Counted from the stretch's first letter, positions 16,191 to 26,157 are shown. The stretch is 53,339 nt of DNA from Comamonadaceae bacterium (GCA_947447975.1 CANFLU010000014.1:1-53339); one strand, 5' to 3'. The notes: generated from the sequence alone by a model not told the origin. Numbers and translations: made by a program.

Positions 16191-16429
16191 CCGCATTGAA
16201 CGTAAGACTGCCAATGTCTGTTCACCAAAAAGTGAAGGAATTAGCGCTGCGCGACGATATTTCAGTGAACCAATTCATTGCTGCAGCCGTGTCAGAAAAG
16301 ATGGCGTCGGTCATGACACTGGACTATCTCAAACTCGAGGCCGCGAAGGGCAGCCGCAGCGACTTCGATCGGTTTATGCATCTGGTACCAACCGCACCTT
16401 CCATGGCCGGTGATGTGGTGCCAGAATGA
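16187..16429 (+). CDS. Ribbon-helix-helix (HicB/Arc-like) antitoxin
   Basis: An 80-aa protein whose first 45 residues (NVRLPMSVHQKVKELALRD then ISVNQFIAAAV) form a ribbon-helix-helix DNA-binding motif like that of HicB-type and Arc-type antitoxins. GAGGAG lies just before the ATG. Its toxin partner is missing or reduced to the 33-codon remnant upstream, so it appears to be an orphan antitoxin. The sequence from 16430 to the tRNA terminator shows no gene. Confidence 0.75.
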   Translation: MTALNVRLPMSVHQKVKELALRDDISVNQFIAAAVSEKMASVMTLDYLKLEAAKGSRSDFDRFMHLVPTAPSMAGDVVPE

Positions 16430-16561
16430 TGGCAATGGAGTTTGCAGTAGGTCGAAATTATTGCTTTGGCTGAGTCGCGTCTGAATTGGTTGACTTCGAC
16501 TGTCATTGACTCATAGATCAGTTGTATAGAAATTTGGATACAACGGCCATGTTCATTTTTT

Positions 16562-16588
16562 TTCAGAAAAATTCATTGAAATCAATGA
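16562..16588 (-). terminator. Putative terminator of tRNA-Thr
   Basis: A perfect AT-rich palindrome, TCATTGA (16573–16579), AA, TCAATGA (16582–16588), lies just beyond the tRNA 3' end. On the minus strand it is followed by a T-rich run. The stem is weak, so confidence is moderate. Confidence 0.45.
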
Positions 16589-16595
16589 CTTATAG

Positions 16596-16671
16596 TGGTG
16601 CCGGAGAGATGAATCGAACACCCGACCTTCTCATTACGAATGAGCTGCTCTACCGACTGAGCTACACCGGC
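16596..16671 (-). tRNA. tRNA-Thr (anticodon CGU)
   Basis: A 76-nt cloverleaf with encoded CCA. The D-arm is AGCTCAGTCGGTAGAGC, the anticodon loop is TTCGTAA and the T-loop is TTCGATT. The acceptor stem GCCGGTG pairs with CTCCGGC except for a U·U mismatch at positions 6–67. It closely follows E. coli tRNA-Thr(CGU). Its 5' end lies 32 nt after the fbp stop, so it may be co-transcribed with fbp. Its 3' end faces the decayed integrase island, as expected for an integration target. Confidence 0.93.
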
Positions 16672-16703
16672 ATACCAGCGCGGGATTATAGCCAGGGAGC
16701 CGT

Positions 16704-17717
16704 TTAGCGCGAGGCAGCTTGCGCGTAATACTGCGTCACCCGTTCCACCTCGTTTTTCGAGCCCAGTACCACGCTGACACGTTGGTGGAGTTGCTCTGGC
16801 GCAATGTCCAAAATGCGCTGGTGGCCATTGGTGGCAGCGCCACCGGCTTGCTCTACCAGCCAGGCCATGGGATTGGCTTCGTACATCAGGCGAAGCTTGC
16901 CGGGCTTGTTCGGTTCGCGCTTATCCCAGGGGTACATGAATACGCCCCCGCGCGTCAGTATGCGGTGCACGTCGGCCACCATGCTGGCGATCCAGCGCAT
17001 ATTGAAGTCTTTGCCGCGTGGGCCTTCGCGGCCTTGCAGGCATTCGTCAATATAGCGCTTGGTCGGTGCATCCCAGTGCCGCATATTGCTCATATTGATG
17101 GCAAACTCTTTGGTGTCTTCGGGAATCCGCACATGCTCTTGGGTCAGCACAAAAGAGCCTTGTTCACGGTCCAGGGTGAACATCGCGACACCATGGCCCA
17201 CTGTCAACACCAGCGTGGTTTGCGGGCCATAGACGCAGTAGCCCGCGGCTACCTGCTGACTGCCCGCTTGCATAAAGTCTTTGTCCGACACGTCCACACC
17301 TTCCGGTTTGCGCAGTACGCTAAAGATCGTGCCTATGCTGACGTTCACGTCGATATTGCTGGAACCGTCTAAGGGGTCAAACAAGAGCAGGTATTCACCC
17401 CGTGGATAGCGGTTGGGCACTTGGTAGATATCGTCCATTTCCTCACTGGCCATAGCTGCCAGATGGCCGCCCCATTCATTGGCTTCGATGAGTACTTCGT
17501 TGGCGATGATGTCCAGCTTTTTCTGGATTTCGCCTTGCACGTTTTCACTGCCGGCGCTGCCCAGCACTTCACCCAAAGCACCTTTGTTGACCGAATGGCT
17601 GATGCTTTTGCACGCACGGGCCACTACTTCGAGCAACAAGCGTAGTTGTGAGGGGATCAGTCCGTCCACCCGTTGTTGCTCTACCAGATAGCGCGTGAGG
17701 GATATGGATTTGGCCAT
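16704..17717 (-). CDS. fbp: Fructose-1,6-bisphosphatase, class 1
   Basis: A 337-aa cytoplasmic enzyme that removes the 1-phosphate of fructose 1,6-bisphosphate in gluconeogenesis. The class I metal-site motif [12 protein letters not shown] is present, with MASEEMDD upstream and the product-binding YIDECLQG and GGVFMYPWD segments. The ATG at 17717 follows GGAG by nine bases. A TTG five codons earlier would swallow that site. The gene follows pepN by 42 nt on the same strand and precedes tRNA-Thr. Confidence 0.97.
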   Translation of the reverse strand: MAKSISLTRYLVEQQRVDGLIPSQLRLLLEVVARACKSISHSVNKGALGEVLGSAGSENVQGEIQKKLDIIANEVLIEANEWGGHLAAMASEEMDDIYQVPNRYPRGEYLLLFDPLDGSSNIDVNVSIGTIFSVLRKPEGVDVSDKDFMQAGSQQVAAGYCVYGPQTTLVLTVGHGVAMFTLDREQGSFVLTQEHVRIPEDTKEFAINMSNMRHWDAPTKRYIDECLQGREGPRGKDFNMRWIASMVADVHRILTRGGVFMYPWDKREPNKPGKLRLMYEANPMAWLVEQAGGAATNGHQRILDIAPEQLHQRVSVVLGSKNEVERVTQYYAQAASR

Positions 17718-17759
17718 GTTCTTGTTCTCCAAACGGGTGGGGCGGCGCCGGTGTCGGAC

Positions 17760-20474
17760 TTATATGGACAGCGCGCGGTCTATGACTTCACGCACATCAT
17801 TGCTCAAATCGGGCTTGGCGGCAACCCGCAGCAAGGCTTCGCGGGCACCGCTGCGGTAGGGCTCGGCTAATTGCGCCCAGCGGTCCAGGGTGCGCGCCAG
17901 GCGCGCGGCCACTTGCGGATTGATCGCGTCTAGCTCTGCCACCTGCTGACTCCAGAACACATAACCAGCCGCGTCCGGGCGGTGGAAAGCACCGGGGTTG
18001 TTGCAGTAGACCGCAATCAGGCTGCGCGCCCGGTTGGGGTTGCGCATAGTGAAGTCGGGATGCTGCAAAAGCTGGCGCACCTCGCGCAATACCTGTCCGC
18101 CGCGGTCGCAGGTACCGGCCTGGATGGCAAACCATTTGTCGATGACCAGCGCCTCGTTTTTAAACAAGTGATGAAAGCGCGCAAGCGCCTGCGCCGCCAG
18201 CGCACTGCCACTGCCCACCAGGGCGTTCAGGGCGTTAAAGCGATCGGTCATATTACCTGCGGCCTCAAAGCTGCGCAGCGCTAGCTCTTGCCATTGCAGG
18301 TCCTGGTCGGCGACACCAGCTAGGCACAAATACACCAGGGCCTGCCCGGCCAAGGCCCGACGGCCTGCCGACAGCGCATCGGGTTTGTAGGGGCCGTTAT
18401 GGCGGTGGGCCTCAAAAGCCCATTGCCAATCTGCCTGCAGTGCGCGGGCCATTTGCAAGCGCATGGCTTCGCGCACCGCATGGACTTGTTGCGGGTCCAC
18501 CTGGGGCAATTGCTCAGCGATATAGGCCTCCGAGGGCAGGGTGAGCGTCAGTTCCTTGAAGGCTGCGTCCAGCGCAGGGTGGCGCAGCACCTGCCGCATG
18601 GCCTCCAAAAACGCCTCGTCTAACACCTGCGCTGCGGCTCCCTTTGCCATCGCCGCCAGCGCGCGGCGCATGGCCAGACGCTGCCCGGCTTCCCAGCGGT
18701 TGAACGGGTCGGCATCATGCGCCAGCAAGACTAGCAGCTGTGCATCGCTGTATTGGCAATGCAGCACCACCGGCGCGGAAAAACCGCGCAGCACCGAGGG
18801 CACGGGCTCCTCAGTTACTTGGTGAAACGTGATCTCCATGTCCTGCCCCGACATGACGAGCAAATGGCTGTCGCTGGGCGCGGCCCCGGGTGCCGTATAC
18901 AGGGGCAGCGCGGCGCCACTGCGCATGCCCACCAGCCCCAGGCTGACGGGTATGACAAAGGGCGCATTGGCTTGCTGGCCGGGACGTGCAGTGCTGTTTT
19001 GCATGAACGTCATGCGGTAGGTTTGCTTTTCCGCGTCATAGTGGCCACCGGCGGTGAGCTGCGGCGTACCGGCCTGGCTGTACCAGCGCTTGAAGGGCTC
19101 TAGCAGCGCTGCCAGGTGCGATTGCGGGTTGGCATCGGCAATGGCCTGCGCAAAGTCATCGCAAGTGACGGCCTGGCCATCATGGCGTTCAAAGTACAGC
19201 TTCATGCCGCGGGCAAAGCCTTCGCGTCCCGACACGGCGGCGCCATCGGTCGCGAGCGTCTGCATCATGCGCACCACTTCGGAGCCTTTTTCGTAAACCG
19301 TGACGCTGTAAAAATTATTGATTTCCACATAGCTATCAGGCCGCACCGGATGCGCCATCGGGCCCGCGTCTTCGGGGAATTGCACCGTTCGCAAGAGCCG
19401 CACATCTTCGATACGCTTGACCGCGCGTGCCGAAGCTTCGCCGCACAAGTCCTGGCTGAACTCTTGGTCGCGAAACACGGTGAGGCCTTCTTTCAGGCTG
19501 AGCTGGAACCAGTCGCGGCAGGTCACGCGGTTGCCGGTCCAGTTGTGGAAATACTCGTGGCCGACCACGCTTTCAATATTGGCGTAATCCCCATCGGTGG
19601 CGGTGGCGGGGTTGGCCAACAGCAACTTGGTGTTAAAGATGTTGAGGCCTTTGTTTTCCATGGCGCCCATATTGAAGTCGCTGGTGGCCACGATCATGAA
19701 GCGCTCCAGGTCCAGCGCTAAACCGAACCGAGCTTCGTCCCAGGCCACGGAGGCCATGAGCGACTCCATGGCGTGTTCGGTTTTGTCCAGATCGCCCGGG
19801 CGCACCCACACTTGCAGCAAATGCTCGCTGCCGCTGCGCGCACGGATGCGCTGCTCCCGGCATACCAGCTTGCCTGCCACCAGCGCAAACAGATAGGACG
19901 GTTTTTTATGGGGATCGACCCACTTAGCAAAGTGGCGGCCATCGTCCAGCGCGCCTTGCTCCACCAGGTTGCCGTTCGACAGCAAGACCGGGTAGTGCGC
20001 TTTGTCAGCCCGCAGCGTCACGGTGTAACTGGCCATGACATCGGGCCGGTCCAGAAAATAGGTGATACGGCGAAAGCCCTCGGCTTCACACTGGGTGAAA
20101 AACGATTCGTTGCTGACATACAAGCCCATGAGCTTGCTGTTTTTTATGGGGGCGCAGGTGGTGAAAATTTCCAGATCAAAGGCCTCATGGCCCTCGGGCA
20201 GGTTTTCCAGCACTAACTTGTCACCATCGATCTTGAAAGAAGTGCCTTGGCCGTTGACCAGTACGCGTGCCAGGTTCAACTCTTCGCCGTCTAGGCGCAA
20301 GGCCTGGGCCGGAACCTCTGGGTTGCGACGCAAACGCATTTTGTTGAGTACCCGGGTCTTGGCCGGGTCCAGGTCCAAGCTCAGGTCGACGGTGTCTATC
20401 CAGTACGGCGGCGCCTGGTAATCCTTGCGGTAGATAGCCGCTGCGGCATGGTTGCCGTCTGTTGCTTGCGTCAT
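17760..20474 (-). CDS. pepN: Aminopeptidase N (M1 family)
   Basis: A 904-aa zinc metallopeptidase that trims N-terminal residues from peptides in the cytoplasm. The substrate-anchoring GAMEN (residues 270–274), zinc motif HEYFH (306–310) and third ligand Glu (about 329, in LSLKEGLTVF) are all present. The length and C-terminal helical domain match the E. coli PepN type. AGGAG precedes the ATG. It sits between prfB and fbp, all on the minus strand. Confidence 0.97.
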   Translation of the reverse strand: MTQATDGNHAAAAIYRKDYQAPPYWIDTVDLSLDLDPAKTRVLNKMRLRRNPEVPAQALRLDGEELNLARVLVNGQGTSFKIDGDKLVLENLPEGHEAFDLEIFTTCAPIKNSKLMGLYVSNESFFTQCEAEGFRRITYFLDRPDVMASYTVTLRADKAHYPVLLSNGNLVEQGALDDGRHFAKWVDPHKKPSYLFALVAGKLVCREQRIRARSGSEHLLQVWVRPGDLDKTEHAMESLMASVAWDEARFGLALDLERFMIVATSDFNMGAMENKGLNIFNTKLLLANPATATDGDYANIESVVGHEYFHNWTGNRVTCRDWFQLSLKEGLTVFRDQEFSQDLCGEASARAVKRIEDVRLLRTVQFPEDAGPMAHPVRPDSYVEINNFYSVTVYEKGSEVVRMMQTLATDGAAVSGREGFARGMKLYFERHDGQAVTCDDFAQAIADANPQSHLAALLEPFKRWYSQAGTPQLTAGGHYDAEKQTYRMTFMQNSTARPGQQANAPFVIPVSLGLVGMRSGAALPLYTAPGAAPSDSHLLVMSGQDMEITFHQVTEEPVPSVLRGFSAPVVLHCQYSDAQLLVLLAHDADPFNRWEAGQRLAMRRALAAMAKGAAAQVLDEAFLEAMRQVLRHPALDAAFKELTLTLPSEAYIAEQLPQVDPQQVHAVREAMRLQMARALQADWQWAFEAHRHNGPYKPDALSAGRRALAGQALVYLCLAGVADQDLQWQELALRSFEAAGNMTDRFNALNALVGSGSALAAQALARFHHLFKNEALVIDKWFAIQAGTCDRGGQVLREVRQLLQHPDFTMRNPNRARSLIAVYCNNPGAFHRPDAAGYVFWSQQVAELDAINPQVAARLARTLDRWAQLAEPYRSGAREALLRVAAKPDLSNDVREVIDRALSI

Positions 20475-20530
20475 GGGTTCACTCCTGGTTTGACAGAGCC
20501 CTGGCCTAAGAGGCCGGGCAGGGTATCGGT

Positions 20531-21635
20531 TTACACACCTTGCTTGAGCGAGGTTTGGATAAAGGGGTCAAGGTCGCCATCGAGCACTTTTTGGGTGGCC
20601 GAGGTTTCGTAATTGGTACGCAAATCTTTGATGCGGCTGTTGTCCAGCACGTAACTGCGGATCTGGTGGCCCCAGCCGACGTCGGTCTTGGTGTCCTCCA
20701 GCTTTTGCTGCTCCTCCATGCGTTTGCGCATTTCGAAATCGTAGAGGCGGCTGCGCAGACGTTTCCAGGCCACATCGCGGTTGCCGTGCTGGCTGCGACC
20801 GTCCTGGCACTGCACCACGATGCCGGTCGGCAAATGGGTCAGACGCACGGCCGAATCGGTTTTGTTAATGTGCTGACCCCCGGCGCCACTGGCGCGGAAG
20901 GTGTCCACCCGCACATCGGCCGGATTGATGTCGATCTCAATGGAGTCGTCCACCTCAGGATAGACAAACACACTGGCAAAACTGGTGTGGCGTCCGCCCG
21001 AGCTGTCAAAAGGCGATTTGCGCACCAACCGGTGCACGCCGGTTTCAGTGCGCAATAGGCCGAAAGCGTATTCGCCCTCGATTTTGATGGTCGCGCCTTT
21101 GATACCGGCGATATCCCCGGCGGTTTCGTCTTCGATGGTGGTGGTGAAACCCTTGCGTTCTGCATAACGCAGGTACTGGCGCAGCAGCATGCTGGCCCAG
21201 TCGCAGGCCTCCGTACCGCCAGCGCCGGCCTGGATGTCCAGAAAGGCGTTCATCGGGTCCGCCGGATTGTTAAACATGCGCCTAAATTCCAAGCCCTCGA
21301 TAATGAGCGCCAGCCGGGCGGCATCTGCTTCGATGGTGAGCAAGCCCGCTTCGTCGCCTTCGTCCCGCGACATTTCAAATAGCTCGGTGTTGTCCGACAG
21401 ATCGCGGGTCAGCTCGTCGAGCGTGACCACCACACCATCCAGCGCTTTTTTCTCTTTGCCTAGTTCCTGGGCGCGTTTGCTGTCGTTCCAGACAGTGGGG
21501 TCTTCCAGCCAGGCGTTGACCGTGCGCAGGCGTTCTGATTTGGCAGCGTAGTCAAAGATACCCCCGGAGTTCGGCACTGCGGTGGCTCAAATCTGCCAAT
21601 GTGCTGCCGATGAGGTTGCTGCGTTCTACTTCCAT
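20531..21635 (-). CDS. prfB: Peptide chain release factor 2, with programmed +1 frameshift
   Basis: RF2 recognises UGA and UAA stops. The gene is in two frames. From the ATG at 21635 (after AGGA) 27 codons read [16 protein letters not shown] through RGYL, then an in-frame TGA follows. A +1 slip on CTT-T continues with [10 protein letters not shown] to the stop at 20531, for about 367 aa in total. The tripeptide anticodon SPF lies in [14 protein letters not shown], and the catalytic GGQ in [16 protein letters not shown]. It is autoregulated: low RF2 favours frameshifting. It lies between the hydrolase gene and pepN on the minus strand. Confidence 0.97.
21551..21566 (-). promoter_or_regulatory. 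prfB: prfB programmed frameshift site
   Basis: Read on the minus strand the site is CGGGGGTATCTTTGAC: an internal Shine–Dalgarno-like GGGGG, spacer, slippery CTT and UGA followed by C. It matches the E. coli AGGGGGUAUCUUUGAC site except for the first base. Without the slip the product would be only 27 residues. Confidence 0.95.
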
Positions 21636-21780
21636 GGTCTTGTGTCCTGCAATTTGGGTAAAGATGCATTTTCTCATGCGCCGGTGACCGGCTTGACCCC
21701 ACAGCGGGTAGCCCCGTTGCAGGCACGGCTTGGGCGCAGTGCAATTTCGCGCGTAGCGCAATCTGGTAAGCGGCGCTTCT

Positions 21781-22695
21781 TCAGACAATAAAGCGTTCGA
21801 TCAGCGCTGCCAGCACCTGGGGCTGGTCGTGGTGCATCATGTGCCCCGCCTCTGCAATGCTGGCAATTTCCACCTTCGCCACGTCCTTCAGGCGTTCGTG
21901 GTACTGGGCTAAGGTGTATTTGCCTTTCCACCAAAAATCCAGGCTGTTGTCCGCCGCTTCCACGGCCAGCACCGGCATATTCAGGCGCTGGTAGAGGGCG
22001 CGCACCTCCTCGACGCGGTAAATATTGGCATTGCTGATTTTGTGCGGTGCCTCGCCCTGGATGCGCCATTGGCCCTGTACATCCTCAGCCGCCCAGTGGC
22101 GCGCCAGCCATTCGGCCTTATCGGCGCCCAGGCGGGGATTGGTTTTCATCAGGCGGCGCGCCACGCCTTGCGGCGTCTCGTAGGGGCGCAGGTCGAGCTC
22201 GCCCCGATGCAGTTTTTTGAGCTCATCCATCCACTTGGCATAACGGCCCGGCGCCTGTGCCGGTGACGCCTCGGGCAGGCCAAAACCTTCTAGATTAATG
22301 AGGCGGCGTATGCGTTCGGGGCGTACCCCGGCGTAGTGCATCACGACATTGCCACCCATGCTGTGGCCTACCAGGTTGACCTGGGGCTGCGGTCCGTCGG
22401 CGGGCGCGTAGTGGTCCAGCAAAAAGTCCAGGTCTGCCAGATAGTCGGGGAACCAAAAATTGTCTACCCCGCCAGAAGCGGTTTTGCCATAACCGCGCCA
22501 GTCCGGGGCGATGATGTAGTGGTCCTGCGCCATGGCATCGACCACAAACTGGTAAGACGCTGCCACATCCATCCAGCCATGCACCAGTACCAGCGGTATG
22601 CGGCCGGGCGCGGCCTGGCCCCACACCTGGACGTGGTAATGGAGATTTCGGATGGGAATGAATTCGCTACGGGCGATGCGTCGGGCTTGGTACAT
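21781..22695 (-). CDS. Alpha/beta-fold hydrolase
   Basis: A 304-aa alpha/beta hydrolase with oxyanion HGWMD, nucleophile elbow GHSMGGN and a late His in AEAGHMMHHDQP. I choose the ATG at 22695 because conserved sequence starts there and the longer frame would overlap the divergent synthetase gene. The two start codons are 24 nt apart. The substrate is unknown. The family includes esterases, haloalkane dehalogenases and epoxide hydrolases. It is followed by prfB on the same strand after a 145-bp gap. Confidence 0.85.
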   Translation of the reverse strand: MYQARRIARSEFIPIRNLHYHVQVWGQAAPGRIPLVLVHGWMDVAASYQFVVDAMAQDHYIIAPDWRGYGKTASGGVDNFWFPDYLADLDFLLDHYAPADGPQPQVNLVGHSMGGNVVMHYAGVRPERIRRLINLEGFGLPEASPAQAPGRYAKWMDELKKLHRGELDLRPYETPQGVARRLMKTNPRLGADKAEWLARHWAAEDVQGQWRIQGEAPHKISNANIYRVEEVRALYQRLNMPVLAVEAADNSLDFWWKGKYTLAQYHERLKDVAKVEIASIAEAGHMMHHDQPQVLAALIERFIV

Positions 22696-22719
22696 TTCGC
22701 CATCATAAGGAGACTTCCC

Positions 22720-24552
22720 ATGCCCGCCTCGCTCCGCAGTCCGAAACGGGACATCACGCGCGCGCCTACCAGCGCGGCATCTGCGCCCGCTCTCAGCGGG
22801 GCAGTTGCCGAACGTTCGCCCGGCGGCCCGCCTGTGGCCTACCAGCAATTGCACCGCCAGTTCGGCTGGAAGGTGCCCCAGCGCTTTAATATGGCTGCCG
22901 TGTGCGCCGCGCGCTGGGCGCGTGCACCCGGCGGCGATAGGCGCATCGCCATCCGCAGTTACCAGGAGGACGGCAGCACGCAAAGCTACAGCTACGCGCA
23001 TTTGCAAAAGGCGGCCAACCGCTTGTCCAATGCCTTACGCGCGCAAGGTGTGCAGCGCGGCGACCGCGTGGCCATCGTGATGCCGCAATGTTTTGAGACC
23101 GCCGTGGCCTATATCGCGGTGCTGCAACTGGGAGCCGTGGCCATGCCTTTGTCCATGTTGTTTGGCCCCGAAGCGCTGGCCTACCGCTTACAGGACAGCG
23201 ACGCTGTCCTGGCAATTTGCCACGACAGCGTGCACAGCGCAGTGCTGGCCTTGCAGCCCCAATGCCCCGTGCTCAGAGTAGTGCGCAGCGCGCAGGCGCC
23301 ACAGGGCAAGGGCAGCTTCAAGCCAGTGAGCACCTTGGCAGAAGACCCGGCAGTGCTGATTTACACCAGCGGCACCACTGGCAATCCCAAGGGCGCCCTG
23401 ATTCCGCACCGCGCCTTGATTGGCAACCTGACCGGTTTTGTCTGCAGCCAGAACTGGTTTGGCTTTGACCCGGCAGCGCCCATGGGGGCTGGAGATGCTT
23501 TGCCGGCGGGATCTGATGCGGTGTTTTGGAGCCCGGCCGATTGGGCTTGGACCGGTGGGCTGATGGACGCGCTCTTGCCGACGCTGTATTTCGGCCGGGA
23601 AATTGTGGCCTATGGTGGGCGCTTTGGGCCTGAAGTGGCTTTGCAGTTGATGGCGCGCTGTGGCGTGACCCATACTTTTTTGTTCCCCACCGCGCTCAAA
23701 GCCATGATGAAAGCCGCGCCTGGCCAGCCAGGCCGCAGCGTGCGCCGGGCCTGGGGTTTGAAATTACAAGCCATCATGAGCGCGGGCGAGGCGGTAGGCG
23801 ACGCGGTCTTTGCCTATTGCAAAAGACAATTGGGCGTGACGGTCAATGAAATGTTCGGGCAGACGGAAATCAATTACATCGTCGGCAATTGCGCGCGCCT
23901 GTGGCCGCCCAAGCCGGGCAGCATGGGCATGGGCTATCCGGGGCACCGGGTGACGGTGATTGACGAGGCGGGCCGCGAATGCCCGGTGGGCGAACCCGGC
24001 GATGTGGCACTGCACCGCTTGGATGTGCATGGCACGCCGGACCCGATTTTCTTTTTGGGGTACTGGAAAAATCCGCGGGCCACGCAAGACAAATACACCG
24101 GCGACTGGTGCCGCACCGGCGACCTCGCGTTACGTGATGCACAAGGCTATTTGTGGTACCAGGGCCGCAGCGATGATGTATTTAAGTCCGCTGGCTACCG
24201 CATCGGGCCGGGAGAGATTGAAAACTGCCTGGTCAAACATGCTGCCGTGGCCAATGCCGCCGTCGTGCCCAAGCCGGACGCGGACCGGGGGGCGCTGGTC
24301 AAAGCCTATGTGGTGATTGCACCGGAATACCTGATGGCCCACGCCGCGCAGGCGAAAAAGCGCAAACCCTTTGAAGCCGATTTGACGCGCCAGCTGCAAG
24401 CCCATGTGCGTGGCCTACTGGCGCCTTATGAATACCCCAAAGAAATTGAATTTGTCGAGGCTCTACCCATGACGACCACTGGCAAAGTACAGCGGCGCGT
24501 GCTGCGCTTGCAGGAAGAAGCGCGTGTCGCGCAGGCCATCGGTGGCGCTTGA
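22720..24552 (+). CDS. AMP-dependent acyl-CoA synthetase (medium-chain/acetyl-CoA synthetase-like)
   Basis: A 610-aa adenylate-forming enzyme that activates a carboxylic acid to its CoA thioester. The P-loop is IYTSGTTGNPKGAL, followed by FGQTEINYIVGN, the TGDLALRDAQGYLWYQGRSDDV hinge region (about residues 467–488) and the catalytic Lys in TTTGKVQRRVL near the C-terminus. The ATG at 22720 follows AAGGAG by 6 nt. The overall pattern resembles the ACSM/AcsA branch more than long-chain FadD. It is divergent from the hydrolase, and the aldo/keto reductase follows after 21 nt. Confidence 0.88.
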   Translation: MPASLRSPKRDITRAPTSAASAPALSGAVAERSPGGPPVAYQQLHRQFGWKVPQRFNMAAVCAARWARAPGGDRRIAIRSYQEDGSTQSYSYAHLQKAANRLSNALRAQGVQRGDRVAIVMPQCFETAVAYIAVLQLGAVAMPLSMLFGPEALAYRLQDSDAVLAICHDSVHSAVLALQPQCPVLRVVRSAQAPQGKGSFKPVSTLAEDPAVLIYTSGTTGNPKGALIPHRALIGNLTGFVCSQNWFGFDPAAPMGAGDALPAGSDAVFWSPADWAWTGGLMDALLPTLYFGREIVAYGGRFGPEVALQLMARCGVTHTFLFPTALKAMMKAAPGQPGRSVRRAWGLKLQAIMSAGEAVGDAVFAYCKRQLGVTVNEMFGQTEINYIVGNCARLWPPKPGSMGMGYPGHRVTVIDEAGRECPVGEPGDVALHRLDVHGTPDPIFFLGYWKNPRATQDKYTGDWCRTGDLALRDAQGYLWYQGRSDDVFKSAGYRIGPGEIENCLVKHAAVANAAVVPKPDADRGALVKAYVVIAPEYLMAHAAQAKKRKPFEADLTRQLQAHVRGLLAPYEYPKEIEFVEALPMTTTGKVQRRVLRLQEEARVAQAIGGA

Positions 24553-24573
24553 ACCTTCGTTAAACTCATTGCC

Positions 24574-25638
24574 ATGAAAACAATCCAACTGGGTCGCAGC
24601 GAGCTCTATGTATCGCCCATTTGCCTGGGCACCATGACCTTTGGTGAACAGGTCGATGAACCGAACACCCACCGCCTGCTCAGCCATGCCGTCGCGCGGG
24701 GCGTGACGTTTTGGGACACGGCAGAAATGTATGCGGTGCCACCACGGCCAGAAACTTTTCAACTCACCGAAACACTTCTTGGAAATTGGATTGCCAAGAA
24801 CCCAGGCTTGCGCAGGCAACTAACTTTAGCCACCAAGGTGGCCGGCCCTTCGCGCGGCATGCCCTGGGTACGCGGTGGCGCCATGGATGTGAGCGCCAAA
24901 GACATCATTGAGGCCTGCGAAGCTAGTTTGCGCCGCTTGCAAACCGACGTGATAGATCTCTACCAACTGCACTGGCCCACACGCAACGTGCCCTTGTTCG
25001 GGCAAATGTATTTCGACCCCCGTAAAGACCGCGAGGTCACCTCCATGCACGCCCAGTTGGAGGCGCTGGGTCAACTGGTAAAGAGCGGCAAAGTACGCGC
25101 TATCGGCCTGTCCAATGAAACCCCATATGGAGTGTTTGAGTTCGTGCGTCTGGCTGAGCAACATGGCCTGCCGCGTATAGCCACGGTGCAAAACGCCTAC
25201 CACCTGCTCAACCGCATGCAGGAGAACGGGATGGACGAAGTCATGCACCATTTGCAGGTGAGTTTGCTAGCTTATTCACCCTTGGCATTTGGCCTGCTCA
25301 GCGGCAAATACGATGCCTCAGGCATTACCGGTCCACAGGCGCCTAAGGACGGACGTATCACCTTATTTGAATCGGTGCGCAAGCAGCGCTGGGGTCGGCC
25401 TGAGGCACTCCATGCGGCCCGACGTTACAACGCTTTAGCGCGCGAACACGGCATGCGCCCGGCCGAAATGGCGCTGGCCTTTTGCCATAGCAAATGGCAG
25501 GTGGCCAGCACCATCATCGGTGTGACCACGCAAGCGCAGCTGGATGAAAATATTGACGCCTTTGACACCATGCTTTCGCCCGAGTTGCTAAAGGCGATTG
25601 ACGCCATACGCTATGAGTTGCGCGATCCGGCGCAGTAA
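24574..25638 (+). CDS. Aldo/keto reductase, Tas-like
   Basis: A 354-aa (beta/alpha)8 NADP-dependent oxidoreductase. The tetrad is visible: Asp in FWDTAEMY, Tyr in the same motif, Lys in LATKVAG and His in YQLHWPTRN. The extended form with the MYFDPRKDREV insertion and closing TQAQLDENIDAFD matches the Tas-like group, which reduces aldehydes and ketones. It may share a transcript with the acyl-CoA synthetase upstream. Confidence 0.9.
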   Translation: MKTIQLGRSELYVSPICLGTMTFGEQVDEPNTHRLLSHAVARGVTFWDTAEMYAVPPRPETFQLTETLLGNWIAKNPGLRRQLTLATKVAGPSRGMPWVRGGAMDVSAKDIIEACEASLRRLQTDVIDLYQLHWPTRNVPLFGQMYFDPRKDREVTSMHAQLEALGQLVKSGKVRAIGLSNETPYGVFEFVRLAEQHGLPRIATVQNAYHLLNRMQENGMDEVMHHLQVSLLAYSPLAFGLLSGKYDASGITGPQAPKDGRITLFESVRKQRWGRPEALHAARRYNALAREHGMRPAEMALAFCHSKWQVASTIIGVTTQAQLDENIDAFDTMLSPELLKAIDAIRYELRDPAQ

Positions 25639-25665
25639 GCAGTTAGCTGGCAAGAGTCTGTTGCT

Positions 25666-26157
25666 GTGGCAAAAAAAGAGCGGGTCAGTGAAACGCCGGC
25701 CACCCAGTTTTTAAAAAACGCGCGGGTCGAATTCAGCGAACATCCCTACGACTACCTGGAGCATGGCGGGGCGCAGCACAGCGCGCAAGTTCTGGGCTGG
25801 GACCCTTTTCATGTCGTCAAAACCCTGATCATGCAAGACCAGGATGCCAAGCCGCTGGTTGTGCTCATGCACGGCAACCGCAAGGTATCGACCAAAAACC
25901 TGGCGCGCCAAATTGGCGCCAAATCCGTGGAGCCCTGCGCGCCAGAGACTGCCAACCGCCACAGCGGCTATTTGGTGGGCGGCACCTCGCCCTTTGCCAC
26001 CCGCAAGGCGATGCCGGTGTATGTGGAGGACAGTATTTTGGGCTTGCCCAAAATTTTGATCAACGGCGGGCGGCGCGGTTACCTGGTGGGGCTGGATCCG
26101 CAAGTGTGCGTTCGCCTGCTCGGTGCTGAAGCGGTACAGTGCGCTCTGGAAGATTAA
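25666..26157 (+). CDS. ybaK: Cys-tRNA(Pro)/Cys-tRNA(Cys) deacylase
   Basis: A 163-aa YbaK-domain protein that hydrolyses mischarged Cys-tRNA(Pro). The start is a GTG. Characteristic segments are [41 protein letters not shown] (with the functional Lys of the family in the central region) and [12 protein letters not shown]. It is a free-standing cytoplasmic editing enzyme. Confidence 0.93.
   Translation: MAKKERVSETPATQFLKNARVEFSEHPYDYLEHGGAQHSAQVLGWDPFHVVKTLIMQDQDAKPLVVLMHGNRKVSTKNLARQIGAKSVEPCAPETANRHSGYLVGGTSPFATRKAMPVYVEDSILGLPKILINGGRRGYLVGLDPQVCVRLLGAEAVQCALED

Noticed and set aside
22720..23007. N-terminal extension of the alpha/beta hydrolase up to 23007
   Set aside because: It would overlap the divergent acyl-CoA synthetase, which has a strong ribosome site. 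Hydrolase-like sequence starts only at 22695.
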